A stretch of 12,558 bases of DNA from CAZTTH01 sp964615975 (GCA_964615975.1 CAZTTH010000074.1:1-12558); one strand, 5' to 3'; positions 1-7,781 are shown, counted from the stretch's first letter. Notes: generated by a model not told the origin, from the sequence alone. Numbers and translations are program-made.

Positions 1-52
1 CTTATCATTCGCGGTATAGTGCAATGCCCATGTATACGATAAAGTAGGCAAT

Positions 53-58
53 TATAAT
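53..58 (+). promoter_or_regulatory. possible -10 box upstream of the prepilin gene
   Basis: A perfect TATAAT lies about 45 bases before the GTG start of the prepilin-like gene, in an A-rich leader. No good -35 box sits 16-18 bases upstream; the best is a weak TGTATA at 31-36. This makes it only a candidate sigma70-type promoter. The first 102 bases show no other feature. Confidence 0.3.
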
Positions 59-102
59 AAACCCACCCACAACAAACCAAATCAAAAGAAGGAAAATTAT
101 CC

Positions 103-1257
103 GTGAAAACTCTAACCAAATTAATCAGACTAAAACACCAGCATTTTAATATGATAGAAATCATGATCGCATCAATTGTGATCATCGTTGGAATAATGGG
201 AATCATCGCATTGTTTCCAATCAGCATTGATGTCAAAAAAGACGCGTATAAAAACACTTATGCTGCTGATGCCGCCGAGTTGTTTTTACATTTTAACGCG
301 TCTGAAATCGATCACGATTGGACCTGGATTAAACTTTTTCCAGAGAAAAAATCCACCCTTGATGACGCGACTCTAACCTGGAGCAACAACACCATATTTC
401 TGAGCAGTAACATCAAAGTCAAATTTCCGGTGCGCAGCAATCCGAATGAAGCCTTTGATCCAGTACTCCATAATAATGGCATTTTTATTCTGGAGCAGTA
501 TGAAACGGTGGGCAACAACCAGAATCATTTGGATTTTGCGGCAATCATGCGGACGTGGAAAACCATCACCGTCAATTCCGATGGCAGCGAAGACGCGCAA
601 TTAAATGTCGAAATTAGCTGGCCCAAGGAAAAACCATATGCCATGAGATCCAAACAGATATTCAATCTCGAGGTCTTCAAAATGCCCCAAACCTCGGTGA
701 CCATGTCTACCTGGTCGTCAACATCATCAGTGACTCCGTCGCTTGCAGTTAGTCCCAATGACAGCGTGGTTTCAGATGTCAGCTCGGTCCCGAGCGCTAT
801 TACCGGGGGCCCCTGTGATTCTGGCGCGGTCATCAATGTGAACCCGATGAACTGTCACTTTCACATGTTCACCTTGGAAACGCCGGCACAAACCTGGACC
901 ATCGACCATCTGCGGCACAATCATCCCCAACGTGTCGTCTCCTACAACGGCCCGGCTTCAACCTTGTATGTCCGGGCAAAAGCGAATGGCAATGGATTCA
1001 TGTTGAATGGCGTGATGCAGCCACTGGGAAATAACGATGCGGTATTGATCACCGGCGATTTGCAGGTGAGTTTATATAACAGCCATCCCAATCATCCCGA
1101 TACCGCCAATGCCATGGGCCACTGGTATATCTGTGTGAATGCCACCAATGCCCGTGCGAATTTCGAAGCGACCAATCCATTCGCATCCTCCAGTTCCTTC
1201 GAGACCAGCACCTCATCACCGAGTTCTGGCGGAAACAGCAACAGGCCAAACCGTTAA
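103..1257 (+). CDS. Prepilin-type N-terminal methylation domain protein, PilV-like, with Ser/Thr-rich linker and extra C-terminal domain
   Basis: This is probably a type IV pilus or type II secretion minor pilin-like protein of 384 residues. The GTG start follows an AGAAGG ribosome site and gives a 14-residue basic leader. A class III cleavage motif FNMIE follows (residues 15-19), with the conserved Glu at +5, and then an unbroken hydrophobic helix to about residue 40 ending in ALFPI. The -1 residue is His14, where most prepilins have Gly. Residues 45-195 look like a pilin globular domain. Residues 197-235 are rich in Ser, Thr and Val. Residues 236-358 form a second, probably beta-rich domain containing Cys238, Cys251 and Cys344. 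The tail from 360 is again Ser-rich and low-complexity. At 384 residues it is much longer than a typical pilin, so it may be an adhesive minor component. The N-terminal class is clear, but the role of the C-terminal half is unknown. It stands alone and is followed by a hairpin. Confidence 0.8.
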   Translation: MKTLTKLIRLKHQHFNMIEIMIASIVIIVGIMGIIALFPISIDVKKDAYKNTYAADAAELFLHFNASEIDHDWTWIKLFPEKKSTLDDATLTWSNNTIFLSSNIKVKFPVRSNPNEAFDPVLHNNGIFILEQYETVGNNQNHLDFAAIMRTWKTITVNSDGSEDAQLNVEISWPKEKPYAMRSKQIFNLEVFKMPQTSVTMSTWSSTSSVTPSLAVSPNDSVVSDVSSVPSAITGGPCDSGAVINVNPMNCHFHMFTLETPAQTWTIDHLRHNHPQRVVSYNGPASTLYVRAKANGNGFMLNGVMQPLGNNDAVLITGDLQVSLYNSHPNHPDTANAMGHWYICVNATNARANFEATNPFASSSSFETSTSSPSSGGNSNRPNR

Positions 1258-1287
1258 TCCGCAACTGGACAATCGAGTTCATCAGTA

Positions 1288-1320
1288 CGCACCTTCCCCC
1301 CAATTGTGGTGGAAGGTGCG
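1288..1320. terminator. strong hairpin between converging genes, probable terminator
   Basis: A 10-bp perfect stem, CGCACCTTCC (1288-1297) with GGAAGGTGCG (1311-1320), closes a 13-base loop that can form a small inner CCA/TGG pairing. It lies 30 bases after the prepilin stop and about 90 bases after the cdsA stop on the other strand. On the plus side it is followed by CGCTGTTTAAG, a very poor T tract, and on the minus side by no T tract. Its position between convergent genes supports termination, possibly in both directions, but it is not a textbook intrinsic terminator. Confidence 0.6.
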
Positions 1321-1410
1321 CGCTGTTTAAGAATTGTTCACAAGTTCCTGCTTAAGCAAATGAATTCCGATCTCTATCCCACACTGTTCATGACGATGCC
1401 TGGCAGTTTT

Positions 1411-2325
1411 TCACGGATATGTCAGGATCAGCAAAAAGACATAGAAGATGGGGGGGATGTAGATCAAGCTGTCAATCACATCCAAAACTCCGCCCATACC
1501 GGGAATCCCTGAGCCGGTATCCTTGACCTGAGCCGCGCGTTTCAGCAAGGATATGGTTAAATCTCCCACCAATCCCGCCAACGCGAAGACAACCCCCAGG
1601 ATCACGACCGCCGGCAATGTCAATAATGGATGATCGGCAAACCTGATCTTTTCACCCAGCAAAGTATGGAGAGCCAGCGCCATGACGATACTGAAAACAA
1701 TCCCGCCCGCAAGACCTTCCCAGCTCTTGTTGGGACTGAGTCGCGGTGTCATCTTATGATTGCCACCCGGCAATTGGTTCGTCAGCTTGCCCACCACATA
1801 CCCCCCGATGTCTCCGGCCTTGGTCACCAGGATGAGAAATAATACGCAGAGCGAGCCGGTCGCTGGCGAACATGAGGACTGAAACCGGGAAAAATAAAAG
1901 ATCTTGATCAACGCGGAAAACGTCACAATTAAAAACAAATACGCCGACAGAGAGGTAAGCCATTTGGTCACCCCGGCGGAAAAGTCCGTTTCGGAAAATG
2001 CCTCCAAACTTATATAAAGCACATAGATGACCAACAACGCGGTCTCAATAATGGCTATTGACTGTAACAATCTGAGTCCATCATGATGAATAAACGAGAG
2101 CGCTGAAAGTCCAATAAAAAGCATGGTTCCGGTAAAGCTGGAAAGGGTTTTATAACCCTGAAGTCCGAGCGCGTTGAGGAGCGAAAATAATTCATTCAGG
2201 GCGAAAATTAACAAGCCGCATGCCACCATGGTAAAGAGGACGGCGGTCACCCAGTGCTGGAACCATAACAAGCATCCGAATCCCGCGATAAGAAGTGTGC
2301 CACTGATTAAACGGTATTTTAACAT
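1411..2325 (-). CDS. cdsA: Phosphatidate cytidylyltransferase (CDP-diglyceride synthase)
   Basis: This integral inner-membrane enzyme makes CDP-diacylglycerol from CTP and phosphatidic acid, the branch point of phospholipid synthesis. The 304-residue protein has about eight hydrophobic segments. The region at 167-204 has the family pattern: VTKAGDIGGYVVGKL, then SPNKSWEG. The C-terminal signature at 259-285 reads SLLKR..QVKDTGSGIPGMGG..D...D, in the right place for the S-x-L-K-R-x4-K-D pattern. Two positions differ from the classical signature: the His of HGG is Met277, and the Arg of D-R-x-D is Val283. The ATG at 2325 has no strong ribosome site. The gene follows purA by 61 bases on the same strand and is probably the last gene of that transcript. 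The family assignment is firm. Confidence 0.92.
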   Translation of the reverse strand: MLKYRLISGTLLIAGFGCLLWFQHWVTAVLFTMVACGLLIFALNELFSLLNALGLQGYKTLSSFTGTMLFIGLSALSFIHHDGLRLLQSIAIIETALLVIYVLYISLEAFSETDFSAGVTKWLTSLSAYLFLIVTFSALIKIFYFSRFQSSCSPATGSLCVLFLILVTKAGDIGGYVVGKLTNQLPGGNHKMTPRLSPNKSWEGLAGGIVFSIVMALALHTLLGEKIRFADHPLLTLPAVVILGVVFALAGLVGDLTISLLKRAAQVKDTGSGIPGMGGVLDVIDSLIYIPPIFYVFLLILTYP

Positions 2326-2386
2326 CGTAATTAATCGATCATATCAATTGACTGAAAGGAAAGGATAGAGTGCGAATCCCATGGAA

Positions 2387-3658
2387 TCAGACATAAAAGG
2401 TTTGTTCACGCCCCGGTCCGACAGAAACCACGGCAACCCGAACATCCAACAACCGGGCTAATCGGTTGACATAATTTTGCGCGTTGACCGGCAGATGTTC
2501 CCAGTTTTTTATATTACTGATATCACTGCGCCACCCGGGATGTTCTTCGTATATTGGAGTTAATTCTGACCATTCGTCGATATCGGCTGGAATTCTGGTC
2601 ATCTGTTGCCCATCAAGAGTATAACCGACACCGATTTTAATGATGTCGAACACGGAGAGAACATCCAGTTTGGTGATTGCCAATGAAGTGACACCATTAA
2701 CCATGACCGCATGACGAGTAGCGATAATATCAAACCAGCCACACCGGCGCGGCCGCCCGGTGGTGGCGCCGAATTCCTTGCCGATTTTCCTCAGTTCATC
2801 ACCCACATCACCTGATAATTCCGTGGGAAATGGCCCTTCTCCCACCCGGGTGGTGTAGGCCTTGGCAACCCCCATCACACTGGTGATATGCTGCGGCGCG
2901 ATACCTGCGCCGGTGCAGACCCCGCCAATGCTGGTATTGCTGCTCGTAACATAGGGATAGGTGCCATGATCGATGTCCAGCCACGCTCCCTGTGCGCCTT
3001 CAAACAACACCGTCTTTCCTGAGATTAATGCCTGATTGACAATCTGAACAGTATCGTCGATCAATGGGGTGAGAATCGCCGCCGCCACCACGATTTTTTG
3101 CCATTCGGCTACTTCATCCAATAGTGCAATATCATGGCGCTGGAATATCCGATTGTAATCTGTCATGGTCGCGAAAAACTTGGGTTTCAATTGGTCGCAA
3201 TTTCTGAACTCACCCAGCCGCAATCCGGTGCGACTTGCCTTATCGGCATAACAGGGACCGATCCCACGTTGTGTCGTTCCAATTTTTTGTGCCTCGGAAT
3301 GCGTTTCCTGCAAGCTGTCAAAGATTTTGTGACACTTAAAAACCAGATGCGCTTGTGAGCTTAATTTCAAGCGGGAGCGGATTTCCCTGCCCTTGGCTTC
3401 CAGCGCGGTTATTTCATCCACCAGCCCCAAGGGATCGACCACCATCCCATTGGCAATCACACAAAGCGAGTCATCACGCAGCACTCCTGAAGGGATGAGA
3501 TGGAGAACAAATTTATCCGCGCCAAGATGAATGGTATGACCGGCGTTATTGCCCCCCTGAAAGCGCACGACAACGTCGGCCTCTTCCGCCAATACGTCGA
3601 TGATTTTACCTTTCCCTTCATCTCCCCACTGCAAGCCGATGATGACGTTTGCTGACAT
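2387..3658 (-). CDS. purA: Adenylosuccinate synthetase
   Basis: This cytosolic enzyme joins IMP and aspartate using GTP to form adenylosuccinate, the first committed step to AMP. All hallmark segments are present in its 423 residues: WGDEGKGK at 11-18 with catalytic Asp13, QGGNNAGHT at 34-42 with catalytic His41, GTTQRGIGP at 127-135, FEGAQGAWLDIDHGT in mid-protein, GEGPFPTEL, the GATTGRPRRCGWFD loop, and a C-terminal LPVNAQNY followed by SVGPGREQT. The length is normal for the bacterial enzyme. The start has an AAAGGA ribosome site about 10 bases upstream. A 94-base leader separates it from the secreted-protein gene upstream, so it may have its own promoter, although I see no clear boxes. 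cdsA follows 61 bases later. Confidence 0.97.
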   Translation of the reverse strand: MSANVIIGLQWGDEGKGKIIDVLAEEADVVVRFQGGNNAGHTIHLGADKFVLHLIPSGVLRDDSLCVIANGMVVDPLGLVDEITALEAKGREIRSRLKLSSQAHLVFKCHKIFDSLQETHSEAQKIGTTQRGIGPCYADKASRTGLRLGEFRNCDQLKPKFFATMTDYNRIFQRHDIALLDEVAEWQKIVVAAAILTPLIDDTVQIVNQALISGKTVLFEGAQGAWLDIDHGTYPYVTSSNTSIGGVCTGAGIAPQHITSVMGVAKAYTTRVGEGPFPTELSGDVGDELRKIGKEFGATTGRPRRCGWFDIIATRHAVMVNGVTSLAITKLDVLSVFDIIKIGVGYTLDGQQMTRIPADIDEWSELTPIYEEHPGWRSDISNIKNWEHLPVNAQNYVNRLARLLDVRVAVVSVGPGREQTFYV

Positions 3659-3752
3659 ATGATTCGATTTCCTTTGTGCTGTAACTGAAAAAATTTATGG
3701 ATGTAACACCGCTACTATGGCGCGTCTAACCGCTGATTCACGGCGATTCCAC

Positions 3753-4676
3753 TCAATTCTTATTGCCGGCGGTGGAATTGATGACCGTGATTTTGCTGGA
3801 GATTTGCGGCTTGGCGCCGTTATGTTCATTTACGCCAAAACGCAGGTAATAATCTCCCGCGGGGACATCTTCAGGTATGTGGAAATAGCGAAAAAACGAC
3901 TTTTCCTCCTGCGGGCCCAGATCGCCCAGGTAGAACTGTTTTCCCTCCAGCCATGGCCATCGACTCATGCTGCGCGCCTGAATCCGGACGATTTTTCCAT
4001 CACTGCCAAGATTCGTGGCGGTGATGGTAGCTTTGCCGGTTTCGCCCGGGCGATAGGCACTGCGCTCCCATTTGACGCCCAAATCAAGTTTTTTCGCGTG
4101 AGATTTTTCCGCGGCGGGATAATTCAACCCCATTTTCTCATTAAATTGCGCCCTGGTAATCTCCAGGGTTATGATCTCAGGAGATTTTCCTGGAGAGTAA
4201 AAACGCACCGGTGTGTGGCGCAACCAGAGATCATCGAATAATTGCATGATGACCTGGCGATCATCGGTTAATTTTCCCAGAGCGTCTGTAGTCCCTTGAA
4301 CGCCAAGATATGACATGTCCTGACCGATGATCGGCCCTTTTTCAGCGATGGTTTCCCGTTGCTCTAATTTGCCCGCGATATACTCTCCGGTTAGTACTTC
4401 ATGAATCCCGGGATCGTGGGGATTTCTATCGTCCGTGATCAGTGCGACTTTTTCATAAAAGGGCTTTTCGATGATGACCTCACGTTCACGCCAGGTAAAA
4501 AGAAGAGCTAAAACGCTCTTTTCGCAACCTGAGAGTGTGACCTCTGGAAGAACACTGGTTTCTCGCGTGACCACTTCCTTGCGCAACAATTTCCCGGGGT
4601 AAAATTGCGTGACCTCGGCGGCAGTCGCCGAAGCAACCGCGGCGATAACCATGATGATGCTGAAGATGGATTTCAT
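3753..4676 (-). CDS. Secreted protein with C-terminal Ig-like (CARDB/NEW3-type) domain, function unknown
   Basis: I do not recognise this 307-residue protein as a named family. Residues 1-20 are a signal peptide with probable cleavage after ATAA. Residues 25-130 are of unknown fold. Residues about 125-185 (YLGVQGTTDAL, then PVRFYSPGKSPEIITLEITR) have a spacing loosely like a PDZ domain, which is weak. Residues 200-300 look like an Ig-fold domain of the kind found at the end of secreted PDZ proteases: YRPGE, TNLGSDG, FYLGDLGPQEEKSF and IPEDVPAGDYYL. No protease motif is visible. The ATG overlaps the stop of the preceding gene by ATGA (4673-4676), so the two products are probably translationally coupled and may act together in the periplasm or at the cell surface. 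It has one cysteine in the mature region (Cys51). Confidence 0.75.
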   Translation of the reverse strand: MKSIFSIIMVIAAVASATAAEVTQFYPGKLLRKEVVTRETSVLPEVTLSGCEKSVLALLFTWREREVIIEKPFYEKVALITDDRNPHDPGIHEVLTGEYIAGKLEQRETIAEKGPIIGQDMSYLGVQGTTDALGKLTDDRQVIMQLFDDLWLRHTPVRFYSPGKSPEIITLEITRAQFNEKMGLNYPAAEKSHAKKLDLGVKWERSAYRPGETGKATITATNLGSDGKIVRIQARSMSRWPWLEGKQFYLGDLGPQEEKSFFRYFHIPEDVPAGDYYLRFGVNEHNGAKPQISSKITVINSTAGNKN

Positions 4677-5551
4677 TGGGACTTAAGCGAACTCTCTGTA
4701 CGCATCCTTTTATAATAAATTTTCTTGCCCTCCTTGGCACTGACGATGAGATGAAGCTGTACTTCCGGAAGGGATGCTTCCGGCAGTTCGCCGACAATTG
4801 CCCCGCGCCAATAAAGCGCGTAAAAATCAGCGCCATACATTTCCCTGGCCTCCATTTTCAACGGCTCTTTATCCTTCCATTTATCGCTTGTCCAACATGA
4901 GATTTTCGGATCATCATTAATCAGCACCGTTGCCGTCGACGGCAGGTTGTACTCGTTATTCGACGAACGCGAATACCAGTCGAGAAACTGCCTGGCATGC
5001 TCGTGGGTGATGCCAAATACCGCCGCTTCAGGGGCGCGTGTCTGGTACCTTTTATTTTCTGGATAAAATCGTATTCTGGATGGTTCGAGGGCAATCATGG
5101 TTGGCAATTCAACTTCTGAAATCTGGCGCGCGTTGAGATATTCGGTAAAAATGCCTTCCGTTACCGGAGCGCTCCAATAATACATTCTGTTGTTAAGCAT
5201 ACGGCGGGTAAAGCGCAATCCCATCTCATCGCTAAATCCGCTCGGCGCTGCCAATTGATTGTAGGCCTGCACCATCTCCTTGCGAATCTCTTTGGCTTCC
5301 TGATCTGGGAGGATGTTATGGATTTGCTGATAAGTATCTTCCGCGCGGAAATACAAGCGGTATTGCTCGACATCATTCGATTCCCGGGCCAAATCCTTGA
5401 GGATATTGTGAATCAAGGAGAGGGAGTCACGCCACTCGGTTTTGGAAATGATATCGGCGCTCCCCTGAGCCCAAGCTGTCGCCACCGACCCCGCGATCAC
5501 GATTCCCAGAAGTAAAAGTGAAAGCGAGTGGAAATGATTGAAAAAACGCAT
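4673..5551 (-). CDS. Secreted protein with a probable degenerate FGE-sulfatase (SUMF1-like) domain
   Basis: I chose the ATG at 5551 (292 residues). It gives a clean signal peptide, MRFF..SLLLLGIVIAG, with an AWA|Q cleavage site at 28/29, and has AGGGAAAG upstream. An upstream in-frame ATG at 5617 adds 22 residues and has no ribosome site. Residues 35-115 are mainly helical. From about 125 there are echoes of the formylglycine-generating-enzyme fold in the correct order: PVTEGIFTEYLNA (family: EVTN..Y..FLNA), GITHEHARQFLDWYS (V.W..A.AFC.WLS), YNLPSTA (YRLPTEA), CWTSDKW (WEWTSDWY) and YALYWRGA (RVLRGGS). The stretch between LPSTA and WTSD is much shorter than usual. The paired active-site cysteines of true FGE are absent, since Cys219 is the only cysteine in the mature protein. 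If related, it is a binding or structural version rather than an oxidase. It is the first gene of the minus-strand run and overlaps the next gene by 4 bases. Confidence 0.6.
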   Translation of the reverse strand: MRFFNHFHSLSLLLLGIVIAGSVATAWAQGSADIISKTEWRDSLSLIHNILKDLARESNDVEQYRLYFRAEDTYQQIHNILPDQEAKEIRKEMVQAYNQLAAPSGFSDEMGLRFTRRMLNNRMYYWSAPVTEGIFTEYLNARQISEVELPTMIALEPSRIRFYPENKRYQTRAPEAAVFGITHEHARQFLDWYSRSSNNEYNLPSTATVLINDDPKISCWTSDKWKDKEPLKMEAREMYGADFYALYWRGAIVGELPEASLPEVQLHLIVSAKEGKKIYYKRMRTESSLKSQ

Positions 5552-5642
5552 AAAAGTATCTTTCCCTGTGATGCTGTAATAATGCTGAAACACCGATAAT
5601 ATATAAGAACGAATCATAATTCTGAAAGGCTTTTAGTTTATC
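5552..5642. promoter_or_regulatory. AT-rich divergent intergenic region
   Basis: These 91 bases separate the minus-strand secreted-protein gene from folD on the plus strand, so they should hold at least two outward promoters. AT-rich -10-like strings such as TAATAT and CATAAT are present, but none is paired with a convincing -35 box. I therefore do not place individual promoters. An AAAGG ribosome site for folD lies near 5625, and AGGGAAAG for the minus gene lies near 5563-5570. Confidence 0.4.
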
Positions 5643-6548
5643 ATGCCAATCATTGATGGAAAGAGAGTCGCCGCAGAAGTCTGCACCCGGCTGGCAACTG
5701 AAACCGAGCGCATCCGGATGAATCACCAGGTGCAACCGGGGTTGGCAGTGGTCATTATCGGGGATGATCCCGCGTCAAAAATTTATGTTGCCACCAAGGT
5801 AAAGAAAGCCCGTGAACTGCAAATCCATTCGGTCAATTTTACTCTCCCCGCCTCCACCTCGCAAGTCGAAGTCTTGGAATTGATTGCGCGCTTGAATAAC
5901 GATCCCCTATTTCATGGCATCCTGGTGCAGTCTCCGCCACCTCCCGGCATCAATGAACGCGCCATTATCGACGTGCTGCATCCCGCGAAGGATGTGGACT
6001 GCTTCACCCCCCATAATCTCGGCAAACTGATTCTCGGCGACGAGGATGGCTTCATCCCCTGCACTCCCGGTGGAATCATGGCGCTGCTGCGGCATACCCA
6101 AATCGAAACCGAGGGAAAACACGCAGTTATCCTCGGACGTTCCAATATCGTCGGGAAACCAATGGCCATGCTGTTGGCGCGCAAAAGCAAATCCGCCAAT
6201 GCCACGGTAACTCTGTGTCATTCCCGCTCCCAGCATCTGGCCGAAATTACCCGCACCGCGGATATTCTGATTGCAGCCATGGGGCAACCGGAATCAGTCA
6301 CCGCCAACATGGTAAAGGAAGGCGCCGTGGTCATTGATGTGGGGATCAGTCGCCGCGACGACCCAGAAGCTCACAAGGGATATCGCGTAGTCGGAGATGT
6401 CGACTTCGCCCAGGTCGAACCGCTGGCATCCCATATCACCCCCGTTCCCGGCGGCGTCGGCCCCATGACCATCGCCACACTAATGTATAACACTGTCAAG
6501 GCCTGTTGTCAGCAACATCAATTGCCGCCCCCGGGGCCATTATTCTAA
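5643..6548 (+). CDS. folD: Bifunctional methylenetetrahydrofolate dehydrogenase / methenyltetrahydrofolate cyclohydrolase
   Basis: This cytosolic NADP-dependent enzyme interconverts 5,10-methylene- and 10-formyl-tetrahydrofolate, supplying one-carbon units for purines and initiator tRNA. Its 301 residues carry the expected landmarks: IIGDDPASKIYVATK at 38-52 with the active-site Tyr48 and Lys52 pair, GILVQSPPP at 92-100 with Gln96, KDVDCF at 116-121 with Asp118, the NADP-binding VILGRSNIVGKPMA at 162-175, and the C-terminal ITPVPGGVGPMTIATLM. Two small departures from the common consensus are VQSPPP for VQLPLP and KDVDC for KDVDG. Neither touches a catalytic residue. The length is normal. pcnB begins 19 bases after its stop, so the two are probably co-transcribed. 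Confidence 0.96.
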   Translation: MPIIDGKRVAAEVCTRLATETERIRMNHQVQPGLAVVIIGDDPASKIYVATKVKKARELQIHSVNFTLPASTSQVEVLELIARLNNDPLFHGILVQSPPPPGINERAIIDVLHPAKDVDCFTPHNLGKLILGDEDGFIPCTPGGIMALLRHTQIETEGKHAVILGRSNIVGKPMAMLLARKSKSANATVTLCHSRSQHLAEITRTADILIAAMGQPESVTANMVKEGAVVIDVGISRRDDPEAHKGYRVVGDVDFAQVEPLASHITPVPGGVGPMTIATLMYNTVKACCQQHQLPPPGPLF

Positions 6549-6567
6549 GGATTTCGTTCGTGATTCT

Positions 6568-7734
6568 ATGCTAAGCAAAGATCGCATTTCCGCCAACGCT
6601 CTTTCGGTCATTTCCACCATTCAATCCGCTGGTTTTGAAGCCTATCTGGTGGGTGGCGCGGTGCGCGATATACTCCTTGATATTACCCCGAAAGATTATG
6701 ATCTTGCCACCAGCGCCACCCCTGAGGAAATCGCGCCGCTTTTTCGCTTTTGTAAAATCATCGGCCGCCGATTTCGACTGGCACATGTTCACAAAGGACG
6801 TGATATCTTTGAAGTCAGCACCTTCCGACGCATGCCAACCATCGAGGAACGCCGGGGGCGCAACACCAATTCGGGAGTAATTATCTGGCGTGATAATTGT
6901 TTTGGCACCCTCGCTGACGATGTCTACAGGCGTGACTTTACCGTCAACGCGCTTTATCATGATCCCTTCAATCCTGATCATCCCACCATCGACCACGTGG
7001 GGGGGATAAATGATCTCTTTAATGGCGTCGTCCGGACCATCGGCGATCCCGAAACTCGTTTGCTTGAGGATCCCGTGCGCATGGTGCGAGCTTGTAAATT
7101 AGTGGGACAATATGGATTCACGATTGAACCCAAATTAGCGCGGGCGATTCGCGAACATGCGGTGCAATTGCACCAAAGCTCCGTGGCAAGATTACTGGAG
7201 GAGCTGTTTAAGATACTGAAACGTCCTTACACCTTCGCCACACTTGCTTCCGCTTATCAAAACCATGTCCTGCACTATTTTCTTCCGGCGTTGGCAGAAC
7301 ACTGGCAAAGCGACGCCGGCCGGCAGGCGCAGCAACTCCTCCAGGTTCGCGATCGCCTGATGAAGAACGGAGAAATATTTCCTTCGCGCGCTACCGGACT
7401 GGCAGTGCTGGTGTTGCCATTTCTTAAGGAAGCCTTGAGTAAAGAGAGTGAAAACAATGATCATCCCCTATGGCGCAATTTTACCGGTATCGAAAAATTT
7501 ATCTCTCATTATATCCGCGAATTTATCAAACCGCACCACCTGCCCCGTTATCTCGTGGCAACCATTCGCAATACCCTGCTTCTCCAACCCAAATTCTTGT
7601 CCGGGATAAGTCATAAAAGACTCAATCGTCATTCCGAATTCAATCGCGGCCGTGATGTCTTCCGTGTCTATGCCGCAACTTACCCCACCAGCGAGCACAA
7701 ACCCCTCCCTTCTGTTAATGCGGCGGCGGAGTGA
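6568..7734 (+). CDS. pcnB: Poly(A) polymerase, class II nucleotidyltransferase (PcnB type)
   Basis: This enzyme adds untemplated A residues to RNA 3' ends and so promotes decay. It is related to CCA-adding enzyme. The nucleotidyltransferase head shows GGAVRD at 29-34, then KDYD at 42-45 carrying the metal-binding Asp43 and Asp45, then IIGRRFRLAHV and FEVSTF at 81-86 with the third carboxylate Glu82. The order RRFRLAHV...WRDNCFG...YRRDFTVNALY followed by IGDPETR..EDPVRM is closer to E. coli poly(A) polymerase I than to CCA enzymes, which is why I prefer pcnB. At 388 residues it is shorter than the E. coli protein, mainly in the C-terminal region. AAGGA overlaps the folD stop, 16 bases before the ATG, which is a long spacing. 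The gene ends 47 bases before the assembly gap. A CCA-adding activity cannot be excluded from sequence alone. Confidence 0.88.
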   Translation: MLSKDRISANALSVISTIQSAGFEAYLVGGAVRDILLDITPKDYDLATSATPEEIAPLFRFCKIIGRRFRLAHVHKGRDIFEVSTFRRMPTIEERRGRNTNSGVIIWRDNCFGTLADDVYRRDFTVNALYHDPFNPDHPTIDHVGGINDLFNGVVRTIGDPETRLLEDPVRMVRACKLVGQYGFTIEPKLARAIREHAVQLHQSSVARLLEELFKILKRPYTFATLASAYQNHVLHYFLPALAEHWQSDAGRQAQQLLQVRDRLMKNGEIFPSRATGLAVLVLPFLKEALSKESENNDHPLWRNFTGIEKFISHYIREFIKPHHLPRYLVATIRNTLLLQPKFLSGISHKRLNRHSEFNRGRDVFRVYAATYPTSEHKPLPSVNAAAE

Positions 7735-7781
7735 AGGGTGAGCGGAATCCGAAATGCCTGCGGCTTAAATACCGGCAGTTA

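Noticed and set aside
3717..4241. 174-residue plus-strand open frame
   Set aside because: It lies antisense over the end of the secreted-protein gene (3753-4676), which has a signal peptide, an Ig-like domain and an ATGA overlap with its partner. The plus-strand translation has no recognisable pattern.
5552..5617. 22-residue N-terminal extension of the FGE-like protein (start at 5617)
   Set aside because: It has no ribosome site, and it would bury a clean signal peptide that begins at the ATG at 5551 behind a polar extension.
5907..6287. 126-residue minus-strand frame inside folD
   Set aside because: The plus-strand FolD has every catalytic motif across this region, so the antisense frame is fortuitous.
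7757..7779. imperfect hairpin just before the gap (CTGC-GG ... CC-GGCAG)
   Set aside because: The stem has a bulge and only six pairs, and what follows it is missing, so a terminator after pcnB cannot be judged.
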